A DNA stretch of 64,000 nt from Antarctobacter albus (GTDB lineage Bacteria > Pseudomonadota > Alphaproteobacteria > Rhodobacterales > Rhodobacteraceae): NCBI RefSeq assembly GCF_900101505.1, contig NZ_FMZI01000003.1, forward strand, positions 62,001 through 126,000, read 5' to 3'. The notes below the pieces were generated by a model, which worked only from the letters and a program-made list of their open reading frames with translations, had not been told where the DNA came from and did no database searches. Made by a program: the position numbers and the translations under genes. This document shows positions 17,930-26,145 of this stretch, piece after piece. Position 1 is the first letter of the stretch. Each line of letters begins with the position of its first letter.

Positions 17930-18136
17930 TCAGAGCAGTTCGATGTCCGACGCGCTTTCGCGGCCGTCACGGCCGGTGCGCAGTTCGAAGCTGACTTTCT
18001 GGTTGTCCTGCAGGCCGGTCAGGCCCGAACGCTCGACAGCAGAGATGTGGACGAAGATGTCCTTGCCGCCGCCCTCGGGCGCGATGAAGCCGTAGCCTTT
18101 GGTGGTGTTGAACCATTTCACGGTGCCAGTGGCCAT
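17930..18136 (-). CDS. Cold-shock protein (CspA family)
   Basis: A 68-residue single-domain RNA/DNA-binding protein. MATGTVKWFNTTKGYGFIAP contains RNP1 (KGYGFI) and DIFVHISAVE contains RNP2 (VHIS). Start ATG 18136; longer in-frame upstream sequence is leader. It acts as a nucleic-acid chaperone. Whether it is cold-induced or constitutive cannot be told. Confidence 0.95.
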   Translation of the reverse strand: MATGTVKWFNTTKGYGFIAPEGGGKDIFVHISAVERSGLTGLQDNQKVSFELRTGRDGRESASDIELL

Positions 18137-18300
18137 TCCGTGGTCTCCTGTAGATTTGCCGCACGCGGAAGTGCTGCGGCCCGGCAATGTCAGAGCAGTA
18201 TCGGTTGCGCTGACGCCGTATGACGGAGACAGGTAGGCGATAGTGGTAACGTAGCGGTATTGGATATCGCAGGTTTGCTGAGTCGGAGCAAGAAGGATCG
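18137..18300 (-). promoter_or_regulatory. Leader and promoter region of the cold-shock gene
   Basis: The gap upstream of the cold-shock gene is non-coding and moderately A+T-rich around 18240-18320, which fits a promoter and a long 5' leader as seen for many csp genes. No specific cold-box was recognised. Confidence 0.3.
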
Positions 18301-18353
18301 GATTGTCGCAGATGCAATTGCCAGGTCTGCTGCGCCCTGCAAAGGGGCGCTTT

Positions 18354-18373
18354 CCGGGGCCTTTTGGCCCCGG
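18354..18373. terminator. Perfect 8-bp GC hairpin after the 18383-18853 gene
   Basis: CCGGGGCC TTTT GGCCCCGG forms a perfect 8-bp stem with a four-base loop, ten bases beyond the stop of the minus-strand gene at 18383. There is no U-tract after it, so it may be a weak or Rho-assisted terminator or an mRNA-stabilising element. Confidence 0.55.
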
Positions 18374-18382
18374 TCTGCACGG

Positions 18383-18853
18383 TCAGTTCCGGGTCATTTC
18401 GCCGGCGACCCGGTTGGTATAGGGATCACCGCCTGCGTCGAATGTCCCGCCGCCCGTCATCGTGGCCCACTTGCCGGTGCCGCCCAGGACCATCCACTCG
18501 CCCTGCGTGCGGCCTTCGGCATCGATGCCATTGGCAACCCATTTGACAACGGCCACGTCGCCGTCGCCGTCCGTGTAGTGGCAAAGACCGTCGCCCGACA
18601 CCTTGCCCTTGTCGATGAGGATCGCGCCGAAACAGGGGCCCTTTGCGCTGGCAAAGGGGTTCATCGGGTCCTCGGTCTCGAAACGCTCGTACATCGAGGT
18701 CGCGTGTACGATGACCAGACCATCGGTCACCGGCATCGGTGTGGCGGTAGATGTGCCGTGGCCCACGCCGGCGGCATTCACGGTTTCGGAAAGGGTGGGG
18801 GTGGCAAAAATGAAAAAGGCCGCCGCGAGGGCGGGCAAACGGATGAAAGACAT
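18383..18853 (-). CDS. Exported protein of unknown function
   Basis: A 156-residue protein with a signal peptide (MSFIRLPALAAAFFIFATPT, cleavage near LSETV). The mature part is Gly/Thr-rich and ends in a beta-rich stretch, GEWMVLGGTGKWATMTGGG, a pattern reminiscent of small beta-barrel (allene-oxide-cyclase-like) proteins, though this is only a visual resemblance. Cysteines in KGPCFGAIL and GDGLCHYTD could pair. The start ATG 18853 fits the signal peptide. It is followed by a strong hairpin and is probably monocistronic. Confidence 0.65.
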   Translation of the reverse strand: MSFIRLPALAAAFFIFATPTLSETVNAAGVGHGTSTATPMPVTDGLVIVHATSMYERFETEDPMNPFASAKGPCFGAILIDKGKVSGDGLCHYTDGDGDVAVVKWVANGIDAEGRTQGEWMVLGGTGKWATMTGGGTFDAGGDPYTNRVAGEMTRN

Positions 18854-18928
18854 GAGTTTCTCCTCCAGAATCGGTCCCGGTTGGTCCGGGACCTGTTCCG
18901 AGGATACCACGGTTTGAAGTGGGCCGGC

Positions 18929-19339
18929 CTAGTTGCAGGTAAAGCGTTCCGTCCAGCGGCCCCAGTTGTTCATGTCCATCGTGCGCTGGCGAAAGCCATA
19001 GGTGTGCGACGAACCGCGGATATGGAAGTGCCGCACGGCGCCGCGCCAGTAGATGCGGCTGTTCACCGGGGCGATGCTTTCGCCGTACATGTAGTAGATG
19101 CGGTTGGTGGTAAAGGCGACCGTCGCGGATTCCCCCGGAGCGAGGTTCCACCAGCCGTTTGTCACCCAGTTGCCCGACAGGTCGCGATAGTTGATCGCGG
19201 TTTGGATCTGCCGGTTGCAGGCATTCACAAAGATGACGGTGAATTGGTTGTTGTTCTGGGCGTATTGGGTCTGTGCGCGGGTTTCCCCGGCGCTGACGGC
19301 GGTCATCAAGCAGAGCGCCAGCATCAATAGACGGTGCAT
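18929..19339 (-). CDS. DUF1036-like exported protein
   Basis: A 136-residue secreted protein: signal peptide MHRLLMLALCLMTAVSAGET, then FVNACNRQIQTAINYRDLSG, NGWWNLAPGESATV and a final Cys. The pattern VNAC....I..AI.Y....G.W...GWW.L.PGE is that of DUF1036 proteins, short periplasmic proteins of unknown role. The two cysteines (near residues 46 and 135) may form a disulphide. It lies ~75 bp upstream of the preceding exported-protein gene in the same direction. Confidence 0.75.
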   Translation of the reverse strand: MHRLLMLALCLMTAVSAGETRAQTQYAQNNNQFTVIFVNACNRQIQTAINYRDLSGNWVTNGWWNLAPGESATVAFTTNRIYYMYGESIAPVNSRIYWRGAVRHFHIRGSSHTYGFRQRTMDMNNWGRWTERFTCN

Positions 19340-19493
19340 GTATCAATTCCTTGAGCAATTAATCTAAGTCCGACGCAAGGTTAGGCCGGGTCCGGCGCAG
19401 TGGTCAAGATTGTTGGGCGCGGGGCGGTGCGGGCCGGGATGATTGCCACTTTGGCATGCCGGGGTCATGGTGGCGCAAACAGGGAGGGGAGCA

Positions 19494-19967
19494 ATGGGCG
19501 TGATCTGGGCAGGCGTGGTGATCGGCATCGGCGGCACGGTGGCGATGGACCTCTGGGCGCTGTTGTTGGACCGGCTGGCGGGGCAGGGGCGGCCGAACTG
19601 GGGCAACGTGGGCCGCTGGGTCGGCTGGCTGTTCCGGGGGCGGGTCTTTCACGACGACATCGACGCAGCGGCTCCGGTGGCGGGAGAGCGCGCGCTGGGC
19701 TGGGCGTTTCACTATCTTGTCGGGGTTGTCTACGGCGTGGTCTTTGCCCTGATCGTCGGGGGCGCGTGGTTCGACGCGCCGGTGTTCTGGATGGCCTGGA
19801 TCTGGGGGATCGTGACGATCGCGGGCGGATGGTTCCTGCTGCATCCCGGCATGGGGCTGGGCTGGGCCCTGTCGCGGACGGAGCGGCCCTGGAAGGGGCG
19901 CGTCATGGGGCTGTTGGCGCATTCGGTGTTTGCACTGGGTCTGTGGGCGACGGCGCTGGCGCTGTAG
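19494..19967 (+). CDS. DUF2938-like integral membrane protein
   Basis: A 157-residue protein with four predicted membrane helices (VIWAGVVIGIGGTVAMDLWA; ALGWAFHYLVGVVYGVVFAL; FWMAWIWGIVTIAGGWFLL; MGLLAHSVFALGLWATALAL). The sequence GIGGTVAMDLWA...N.G..GRW and HPGMGLGWALSRT matches DUF2938 as remembered. Start ATG 19494 has GGAGGGGAG upstream. Function unknown; a single gene. Confidence 0.75.
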   Translation: MGVIWAGVVIGIGGTVAMDLWALLLDRLAGQGRPNWGNVGRWVGWLFRGRVFHDDIDAAAPVAGERALGWAFHYLVGVVYGVVFALIVGGAWFDAPVFWMAWIWGIVTIAGGWFLLHPGMGLGWALSRTERPWKGRVMGLLAHSVFALGLWATALAL

Positions 19968-20097
19968 CACCGGCGGCGGACCGCCGCCGTCAGCACAGGA
20001 ATTTTGGCTGAACGGTTGAAACATCGGCGCCAAGGGATTTGGTCGGGGGGAGAGTGCGGTGAGAGCCGTGAAATCCACCTCTGACGGGAGACCGATC

Positions 20098-20520
20098 ATG
20101 AGCGTAAGAAAGAAAATTCTTGGAACTGCAACCCTCGTGGCACTGGCCGCGGCACCGCTGACGCCGGCCCTGGCGCAATCCGGACCGCAGGCCGACCTGG
20201 TTCCGGTACAGGCCGAGGCGCGATACAGCGACAGCGACCTCGAAAGCTTTGTCGATGCGGCGATGAAGGTCATGGCCCTGCGCCAGACCTACCAGGCGCG
20301 GCTGCAGGGGGCTGTCAACGAAAAGCAGCAGCAGGCACTGGTCCGCCAGGCGCAGGAAGAGATGAAGGCGGCCATCGTGCAGACCGATGGCATCGACGTG
20401 CCGACCTATACCGCCATCGGTGAGGCCGCCCAGGCCGACGACGCATTGAGCCAGCGGATCACCGCGATGTTCCAGGAGCGGATGCCGGGCGACGGCGCGC
20501 AGCCGTCGGACGACGGGTGA
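20098..20520 (+). CDS. DUF4168-like exported helical protein
   Basis: A 140-residue protein with signal peptide (MSVRKKILGTATLVALAAAP ... ALAQS) and a helical, Gln/Ala-rich mature part (SFVDAAMKVMALRQTYQARL). The final DDALSQRITAMFQERM resembles the DUF4168 end. It is predicted to be periplasmic. Start ATG 20098 is preceded by GACGGGAGA. A classic terminator follows at 20559-20595. Function unknown. Confidence 0.7.
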   Translation: MSVRKKILGTATLVALAAAPLTPALAQSGPQADLVPVQAEARYSDSDLESFVDAAMKVMALRQTYQARLQGAVNEKQQQALVRQAQEEMKAAIVQTDGIDVPTYTAIGEAAQADDALSQRITAMFQERMPGDGAQPSDDG

Positions 20521-20558
20521 TGGTTGGGCCCGTCGTTCGGGCCGTGTGAGTAGTGGAC

Positions 20559-20595
20559 CCGCGCGGGTACGCCGATGGGCCCCGCGCGGATTTTT
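20559..20595 (+). terminator. Rho-independent terminator after the DUF4168-like gene
   Basis: A 9-bp perfect stem (CCGCGCGGG at 20559-20567, CCCGCGCGG at 20581-20589) with a 13-base loop and ATTTTT at 20590-20595. A smaller hairpin, GGCCCG/CGGGCC, precedes it near 20527-20543. Confidence 0.8.
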
Positions 20596-20693
20596 CGTGG
20601 GCGGATCGAGAATCCTCCGCACAACACCCGTAGCTATGGTGCGGATGGACTTGGCAAGATGCAAGAAACCTCAGAAGACTGCTTCTGATCCCT

Positions 20694-21653
20694 TTAGACT
20701 ACGAGTCTTTTCAGCAATGTCGTGTCCCTACCCAACTCCATCAACATTTCAAAGAAGGCCTCAGAAAACTCTCTTGACTCCATTCTGCGCGCGTTATTGA
20801 AATCGTCGCGCGAAAACAGCGATTTAAAATCGCTTTTGGCTGTCCATTCGAGAGATCGCTCATATAGCTGCAAGACGTGTTCAGCTTTTGAACTCGCGCT
20901 CTCACGCAATCTCTCTATTCGATCAGTCGGGGTGAGCAGGCAGACTTCCAAAATGCAGTGTTGATCAATTTTTTTCTTCTGGCGCTCTGAATCTATTAAC
21001 ATGGCGAGCGCGGAATAACAGGTAAGAATTCGAGTGTGGCGAAGCTTGAAGTTCTTTGCTCTCCTTTTGGCTAGTTTTTCTGACGTGTTGTCGCTAGTGC
21101 GGGCTTCGTAGTTCACGCAGAACGTTCTCCACAGCCGCAAAACGTCATTGGTGAAATACGCTGGAATAAAGCTTGCTTCGTGCCCGCCATAGTCTTTCCA
21201 GTATGCGTCAACTATGCTGCTTCGCAGGTCGGAAAAAGATTCTTCGCCTATCAGGGGGCTCCCTTCCAGAAGAAGCAGCAGACGAGCTGTAAATGTGTTT
21301 TCATAGTCATCATTTCGCGATCCAATGGATTCTATAAGTTTGTCAAATGAGAATAGTCTCAGGTAGTCGCCGTCTCCATCAAATTCTGGTAGTCTCAGTT
21401 TTTCCGTGCCATTTATCAGGTCGGCCTTGATCTTGATCTCAGACAAACGTGACACAGCCCGGCTTTGCTCGCCACCAGTACATGCTATGAATGCATCTAT
21501 ATCGCTGCCTTCGCTCGCTTCACGGCGTCCAAAGGATCCGGTTAAGTATATACAGCCCTTGTTTTCCAGTTCTCTGGTGGATAGTTTTAGCTTTTCCTTC
21601 AGGCGGGAGATTGTTGAATCGGAATAATTTTTTCTGCGTTCAATTTCTTTCAC
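20694..21653 (-). CDS. Nucleotidyltransferase, GlnD/DUF294-like, in an A+T-rich island
   Basis: A 319-residue protein. The nucleotidyltransferase motif GSFGRREASEGSDIDAF has G39-S40 and metal ligands D51 and D53; a third acidic ligand is probably within LPEFDGDGDY (residues 89-98). The C-terminal part (FTNDVLRLWRTFCVNYEA, then NFKLRHTRIL) resembles the helical region of DUF294/GlnD-like transferases. Start GTG 21653 is preferred: GGAGG lies seven bases upstream, whereas a start at 21707 would overlap the exonuclease gene by 68 bp. It overlaps the exonuclease gene by 14 bp, so the two are co-translated. The gene is clearly richer in A+T than its neighbours. The substrate is unknown; protein, RNA or small-molecule nucleotidylation are all possible. 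Confidence 0.8.
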   Translation of the reverse strand: MKEIERRKNYSDSTISRLKEKLKLSTRELENKGCIYLTGSFGRREASEGSDIDAFIACTGGEQSRAVSRLSEIKIKADLINGTEKLRLPEFDGDGDYLRLFSFDKLIESIGSRNDDYENTFTARLLLLLEGSPLIGEESFSDLRSSIVDAYWKDYGGHEASFIPAYFTNDVLRLWRTFCVNYEARTSDNTSEKLAKRRAKNFKLRHTRILTCYSALAMLIDSERQKKKIDQHCILEVCLLTPTDRIERLRESASSKAEHVLQLYERSLEWTAKSDFKSLFSRDDFNNARRMESREFSEAFFEMLMELGRDTTLLKRLVV

Positions 21654-22242
21654 GTCGTCGCCTCCACTCAAATAGGTTTGCGAATATTTCTGCCTGTTCC
21701 ACGGCATCGTCTACCGCATGGTGAGTATGTCTACGCAAGGATTTGACGTCAATTGGCAATCTCGATCGACCCGAAAGAGAGATGGGGAGTTCCGCTTTTG
21801 TGGCGAATGCAGTTTTTAGGTCGTAGCATTGAGAGTAGCCGAACGGAGACCCTGATTCTGAAAAGACTGTAAAATACCAATAGAGCCAAGTCCAATCGAA
21901 GGCGAGTGGGTATGCAACTAGGACTGGATTTCTGCCGTTGGCAACACTTTGCACCCACCGTGCCGCCTCTGTCATCGCTTCGTGTGGATCGGCCCCTTTG
22001 GACTTTAGTTTATCGCGATCTAATTTATTTACGTCTAGCGCCTCGCCCACAAAATTGTCCGATATCGGGCGCACTTCACGATAAAAAGAAATGTCTAGGT
22101 GACTGGGGTGAATGAATTCATGCCCATCAAATTCGCCAGCATAAACCATTCCGAAAGAAAGCATCGAGTATGGGCCGGGCACGGGGCCGTCCGTCTCAAC
22201 ATCTGCCGAAAAATAGGCGTCTATGGAACGCTTAGTTGTCAT
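21640..22242 (-). CDS. DEDDh 3'-5' exonuclease, in an A+T-rich island
   Basis: A 200-residue protein with the exonuclease I motif ADVETDG (D14, E16), an exo II-like region AYPLAFDWTWLYWYF and the exo III motif HHAVDDA, which fits HxAxxDA with H174 and D179. This makes it a DnaQ/oligoribonuclease-type enzyme acting on DNA or RNA 3' ends. It starts 20 bp after the ettA stop and its end overlaps the nucleotidyltransferase gene. Codon use (many AAA, AAT, ATA, TTA) differs from the GC-rich surroundings, suggesting recent transfer. It resembles stand-alone exonucleases of unknown role, not a polymerase epsilon subunit. Confidence 0.85.
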   Translation of the reverse strand: MTTKRSIDAYFSADVETDGPVPGPYSMLSFGMVYAGEFDGHEFIHPSHLDISFYREVRPISDNFVGEALDVNKLDRDKLKSKGADPHEAMTEAARWVQSVANGRNPVLVAYPLAFDWTWLYWYFTVFSESGSPFGYSQCYDLKTAFATKAELPISLSGRSRLPIDVKSLRRHTHHAVDDAVEQAEIFANLFEWRRRRERN

Positions 22243-22262
22243 GACGCACTACCTTTCGACCT

Positions 22263-23918
22263 TCACCGCGTGAACTTCTTGTGCTTCAGCCGCTTCGGCT
22301 CCAGCGCATCCGCGCCCAACCGCCGCTTCTTGTCTTCTTCGTAGTCCTCGAAGTTGCCCTCGAACCATTCCACATGCGCCTCGCCCTCGAAGGCCAGGAT
22401 ATGCGTGCAGATCCGGTCGAGGAAGAAACGGTCGTGCGAGATCACGACGGCGCAGCCTGCGAAATCGACCAGCGCGTCTTCGAGCGCCCGCAGGGTTTCA
22501 ACGTCGAGGTCGTTGGTCGGTTCGTCAAGCAGGATGACGTTGCCGCCCTCTTTCAGCAGGCGCGCCATGTGCACCCGGTTGCGCTCACCACCCGAGAGCA
22601 GGCCGACCTTCTTCTGCTGGTCGCCGCCCTTGAAGTTGAAGGCCGAGCAGTAGGCGCGGCTGTTCATCTCGGCGTCACCCAGCTTGATCTGTTCCGCGCC
22701 GCCGGAAATCGCCTCCCAGACGGTTGCATCCGCGGCGAGGTCGTCGCGCGACTGGTCGACATAGGCCAGCTGCACCGTGTCGCCGAATTCTATGGTGCCG
22801 CTGTCGGGCGTTTCCTGCCCGGTGATCATCTTGAACAGCGTCGATTTACCGGCGCCGTTCGGGCCGATCACGCCGACGATGCCACCCGGCGGCAGTGAGA
22901 AGGACAGGTCCTCGATCAGCTGCTTGTCGCCCATGTGCTTGTTCAGGTGCTCGACCTCGATCACCTTCTGGCCCAGGCGCTGGCCATTGGGAATGATGAT
23001 CTGGGCGCGGCTGAGTTTCTCGCGCTCGGACTGGTTGGCCATCTCGTTGTAGGCGCTGATCCGGGCCTTGGATTTCGCTTGCCGGGCCTTGGCGCCCTGG
23101 CGCATCCATTCCAGTTCGCGTTCCAGCGTCTTCTGCTTGGCCTTGTCCTCGCGCGCTTCCTGTTCCAGCCGCTTGGCCTTCTGTTCCAGCCAGCTGGAAT
23201 AATTGCCCTCGTAGGGGATGCCCCGACCGCGGTCGAGCTCGAGGATCCAGCCGGTGATGTCGTCCAGGAAATAACGGTCGTGCGTGACGCAGAGGATGGT
23301 GCCCTTGTAGTCGATCAGGTGCTGCTGCAGCCAGGCGATGGTCTCGGCGTCCAGGTGGTTGGTCGGTTCGTCGAGCAGCAGCATGTCGGGTGCTTCGAGC
23401 AAGAGCTTGCACAGCGCGACCCGGCGGCGTTCCCCGCCCGAAAGGTTGGCCGGCATGGCGTCATCGGGGGGGCAGCGCAGCGCCTCCATCGCGACGTCGA
23501 CCTGGCTGTCCAGATCCCAGAGGTTCTGGCTGTCGATCTCGTCCTGCAGCTGCGCCATCTCGTCGGCGGTCTCGTCGGAATAGTTCATGGCGAGTTCGTT
23601 GAACCGGTCCAGCTTGGCCTTCTTCTCGGCCACGCCCAGCATGACGTTGTCGCGCACGCTCATCTCTTCTTCCAGCTTCGGCTCCTGCGGGAGGTAGCCG
23701 ACCTTGGCGCCTTCTGCGGCCCAGGCCTCGCCGGTGAAGTCCTTGTCGATTCCGGCCATGATCCGCATGAGGGTCGACTTACCGGCGCCGTTGACGCCGA
23801 CGACACCGATCTTGACTCCGGGCAGAAAGCTCAGGCGGATGTTTTCAAAGCATTTCTTGCCGCCCGGATAGGTCTTGGAGACGCCATCCATGTGGTAGAC
23901 ATACTGATACGAGGCCAT
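22263..23918 (-). CDS. ettA: Energy-dependent translational throttle protein EttA (ABC-F)
   Basis: A 551-residue soluble protein with two ABC domains and no membrane part. The Walker A motifs are GVNGAGKSTL and GPNGAGKSTL, and the signatures are LSGGERRRVALCK and LSGGERNRVHMAR. A charged linker between the domains (KAKQKTLERELEWMRQGAKA) is the P-site tRNA-interaction motif of ABC-F proteins. EttA binds the ribosomal E site and gates the first peptide bond according to the ATP/ADP ratio. Start ATG 23918 (MASYQYVYHMDG) is supported by similarity. Confidence 0.95.
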   Translation of the reverse strand: MASYQYVYHMDGVSKTYPGGKKCFENIRLSFLPGVKIGVVGVNGAGKSTLMRIMAGIDKDFTGEAWAAEGAKVGYLPQEPKLEEEMSVRDNVMLGVAEKKAKLDRFNELAMNYSDETADEMAQLQDEIDSQNLWDLDSQVDVAMEALRCPPDDAMPANLSGGERRRVALCKLLLEAPDMLLLDEPTNHLDAETIAWLQQHLIDYKGTILCVTHDRYFLDDITGWILELDRGRGIPYEGNYSSWLEQKAKRLEQEAREDKAKQKTLERELEWMRQGAKARQAKSKARISAYNEMANQSEREKLSRAQIIIPNGQRLGQKVIEVEHLNKHMGDKQLIEDLSFSLPPGGIVGVIGPNGAGKSTLFKMITGQETPDSGTIEFGDTVQLAYVDQSRDDLAADATVWEAISGGAEQIKLGDAEMNSRAYCSAFNFKGGDQQKKVGLLSGGERNRVHMARLLKEGGNVILLDEPTNDLDVETLRALEDALVDFAGCAVVISHDRFFLDRICTHILAFEGEAHVEWFEGNFEDYEEDKKRRLGADALEPKRLKHKKFTR

Positions 23919-24097
23919 GATCCGCTCCTGCAGCTTGCGCGTTGTTCGTGACGGAGTAGCGCGTTGGCGTCGGCGGTGCAATCTGCGGCGCGAGACCCGG
24001 AAAATTCCGGGCAAATTTGCCTTAAACCGATCTAAAGATTTCCCCGTCATCTAGGTGGTCGTGCCCAAGGGGCCGGGGACCGGGAAAGGCAAGGGTG

Positions 24098-25330
24098 ATG
24101 CGGAACGCGCCGGAGCAGGGACAGGCACGGCTGGGCCTGCGGTGGTGGCTGCCGGGCTTGGTGGCCGTGGCGTCGTCTTTGGTGGCGCTGGCCGTGGGCG
24201 TTCTTGGCGACGGTGCAGCGGGTCGGATGCTGGTGGCCGGGGCTGGTCTGCAGGTGCTGGCTGCCTTCGGTCTGGCCTGGGTCGCGGCGGCACGGCTTGC
24301 CCGGCGCCTGCGTGCATTGGAGACGGCGGTTGTCGCATCGGCGGATGGCGCCTTGAGCGTGTTGCCGGATCGCGCCTCGGGTGATGAGATCGGCGGGTTG
24401 GCGCGGGCCGTGGGGGAACTTCAGGCAGCGCTTGTCGAGGCACGACAGGAGGCAGCGGCGCAACCGGCGCTCGACCTTTGCGCCATCCAGGGCGCCCTGG
24501 ATCGGGTGGCACGGGGTGAGCCCACGCTGCCGGAGGGATGCCCGCCGGGCATCCTGCGGGCGATTGGGGCCGTAGAGGCAAGGGTCGCGTCGGAGTTGGG
24601 TGAACATGTGCGGACCCGGCAGCATGCAGAGCGGCAGTTGCGTCGGCTGACCCTGCAGTTGAGGCAGGCGCAGACAGGCGGCCGTGCGGGCGTCGAGGCA
24701 ATTGACCACCTGCGGACCGGGGCAGATGACCTGGGTCGGGGCATCCAGGATGTCCTGGGGGCGGCTCGGGACATGACCGGATCGGTGCAGGCGGCGCGGG
24801 CGGTGCTGGATCGGGATGCCGGATTGCCCGGCAGGGCGGTCGAGCAGTTGGCGCGGATCGCGAGTTCGACCGACGAGATCGGGCAGGTGGTCGAGGTGAT
24901 GGAGGACGTCGCCTTTCAGACCAACCTGCTGGCGTTGAACGCGGGGATCGTGGCGGCGCGGGCCGGGACGGCGGGGCGTGGCTTTGCCGTCGTCGCCGAA
25001 GAGATGCACGGTCTGGCTGTCCAATCGGCTGAAAGCGCGGAGCGGGTGAGAGCGCTGATTACTTCCTCGCAAGAGCGGGTCCTGGACGGGGTGCGGCTGG
25101 TAAGCGCCTTGGGCAAGCAGGTCGACGGTGCGCAGAGGGAGATCCGCGGCGCCGTCCGGGCGGGGCAGGCGATGCCGGATATGGAGGCGCAGGTTGGTCG
25201 TCTGGTCGGCCTCGGGACGGATCTGGAACAGCTTGGGCAGGAGATGCGCAAGTGCTTTGTGGAGGCGTCCGGCGAAGGGCCGGAGCATGGTCCTGCGCAG
25301 TTGGGCGGCGCGGTCCGGCGGGTCGGGTAA
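24098..25330 (+). CDS. Methyl-accepting chemotaxis-like protein with two N-terminal membrane helices
   Basis: A 410-residue protein. Two hydrophobic segments (WLPGLVAVASSLVALAVGVL and a second ending LQVLAAFGLAWVAAARL) have almost no periplasmic loop between them, followed by a HAMP-like stretch (residues ~70-120). A coiled coil then carries the MCP tip EVMEDVAFQTNLLALNAGIV at about residues 268-290. The lack of a sensor loop suggests it senses membrane or cytoplasmic signals. The coiled coil seems shorter than in classical MCPs. Start ATG 24098, or GTG 24095 just before it. No che genes are adjacent. Confidence 0.85.
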   Translation: MRNAPEQGQARLGLRWWLPGLVAVASSLVALAVGVLGDGAAGRMLVAGAGLQVLAAFGLAWVAAARLARRLRALETAVVASADGALSVLPDRASGDEIGGLARAVGELQAALVEARQEAAAQPALDLCAIQGALDRVARGEPTLPEGCPPGILRAIGAVEARVASELGEHVRTRQHAERQLRRLTLQLRQAQTGGRAGVEAIDHLRTGADDLGRGIQDVLGAARDMTGSVQAARAVLDRDAGLPGRAVEQLARIASSTDEIGQVVEVMEDVAFQTNLLALNAGIVAARAGTAGRGFAVVAEEMHGLAVQSAESAERVRALITSSQERVLDGVRLVSALGKQVDGAQREIRGAVRAGQAMPDMEAQVGRLVGLGTDLEQLGQEMRKCFVEASGEGPEHGPAQLGGAVRRVG

Positions 25331-25424
25331 GGCCCCCGCGCGCAAGGGTTTCTTGCACAAGCCGGTCTGAGCGCGTATCCGGTTGCCCGGTGCGCGCGGG
25401 CGCAACTTGGCGGGAGGATGCGGC

Positions 25425-26087
25425 GTGCCGCAGTCAGGCAGACAGGGGCAGGACGTATTCCCGGCCGGGGCGGGTGCGCTGGATGGGCGTGCACTGCCGC
25501 GCGGCTCCCGGATTGGCCTATTGGGTGGTTCTTTCGATCCTCCGCACGCGGGGCATCTGCACCTGTCGCGCGAGGCGCTCAAACGGTTCGGGCTGGACCG
25601 AGTCGTCTGGCTGGTCAGCCCGGGGAACCCGCTGAAACCCAATCCCCCGGCGCCGCTGGCAGACCGGATGGCGGTGGCCCGGGCGATGATCGACCACCCG
25701 CGCATCACCGTCAGCGATTTCGAGGCGCGCGCAGGCACACGCTATACCGCCGAAACCCTGGCGCGGCTGCGGCACCTGTTTCCGAGGGTGCAGTTCACCT
25801 GGCTGATGGGGGCCGATAACCTGGCGCAATTCCATCGCTGGGACAACTGGCAGGGCATCCTGCAGGCCGTGCCGCTGGGGATTCTGGCGCGTCCCGGGCT
25901 GCGCACGGCGGCGCGCAGCTCTCCGGCGGCGCGGATCTATCGCGCGGCGCGGATACCGGCACAGGCCTCGCACCGGTTGCCCAGCATGTGCCCCCCGGCC
26001 TGGTGTTTCGTGAACATGCCGATGACCGACCTCAGCTCGACCGCGATCCGCGCGGCGGGCCACTGGGCAACAGGCCCGAAAACGTGA
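25425..26087 (+). CDS. nadD: Nicotinate-nucleotide adenylyltransferase NadD
   Basis: A 220-residue enzyme making nicotinate adenine dinucleotide. The nucleotidyltransferase motif [15 protein letters not shown] is at residues ~30-44, and [25 protein letters not shown] and the STAIR end ([11 protein letters not shown]) are typical. The start is GTG 25425, because GGGAGG is seven bases before it; a TTG at 25383 would add unsupported residues. NadD belongs to the NAD biosynthetic pathway and is normally essential. It is followed by dacB with a ~58-bp gap. Confidence 0.93.
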   Translation: MPQSGRQGQDVFPAGAGALDGRALPRGSRIGLLGGSFDPPHAGHLHLSREALKRFGLDRVVWLVSPGNPLKPNPPAPLADRMAVARAMIDHPRITVSDFEARAGTRYTAETLARLRHLFPRVQFTWLMGADNLAQFHRWDNWQGILQAVPLGILARPGLRTAARSSPAARIYRAARIPAQASHRLPSMCPPAWCFVNMPMTDLSSTAIRAAGHWATGPKT

Positions 26088-26145
26088 AGGGCGTGCCCCC
26101 AGTTGCCGGTTGCCCGAAGGTCCGGGATTCGCTTAGATCGGGCGC

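Noticed and set aside
24053-24097. Start of the chemoreceptor-like gene further upstream
   Set aside because: No in-frame upstream start has a ribosome-binding site or added conserved sequence.
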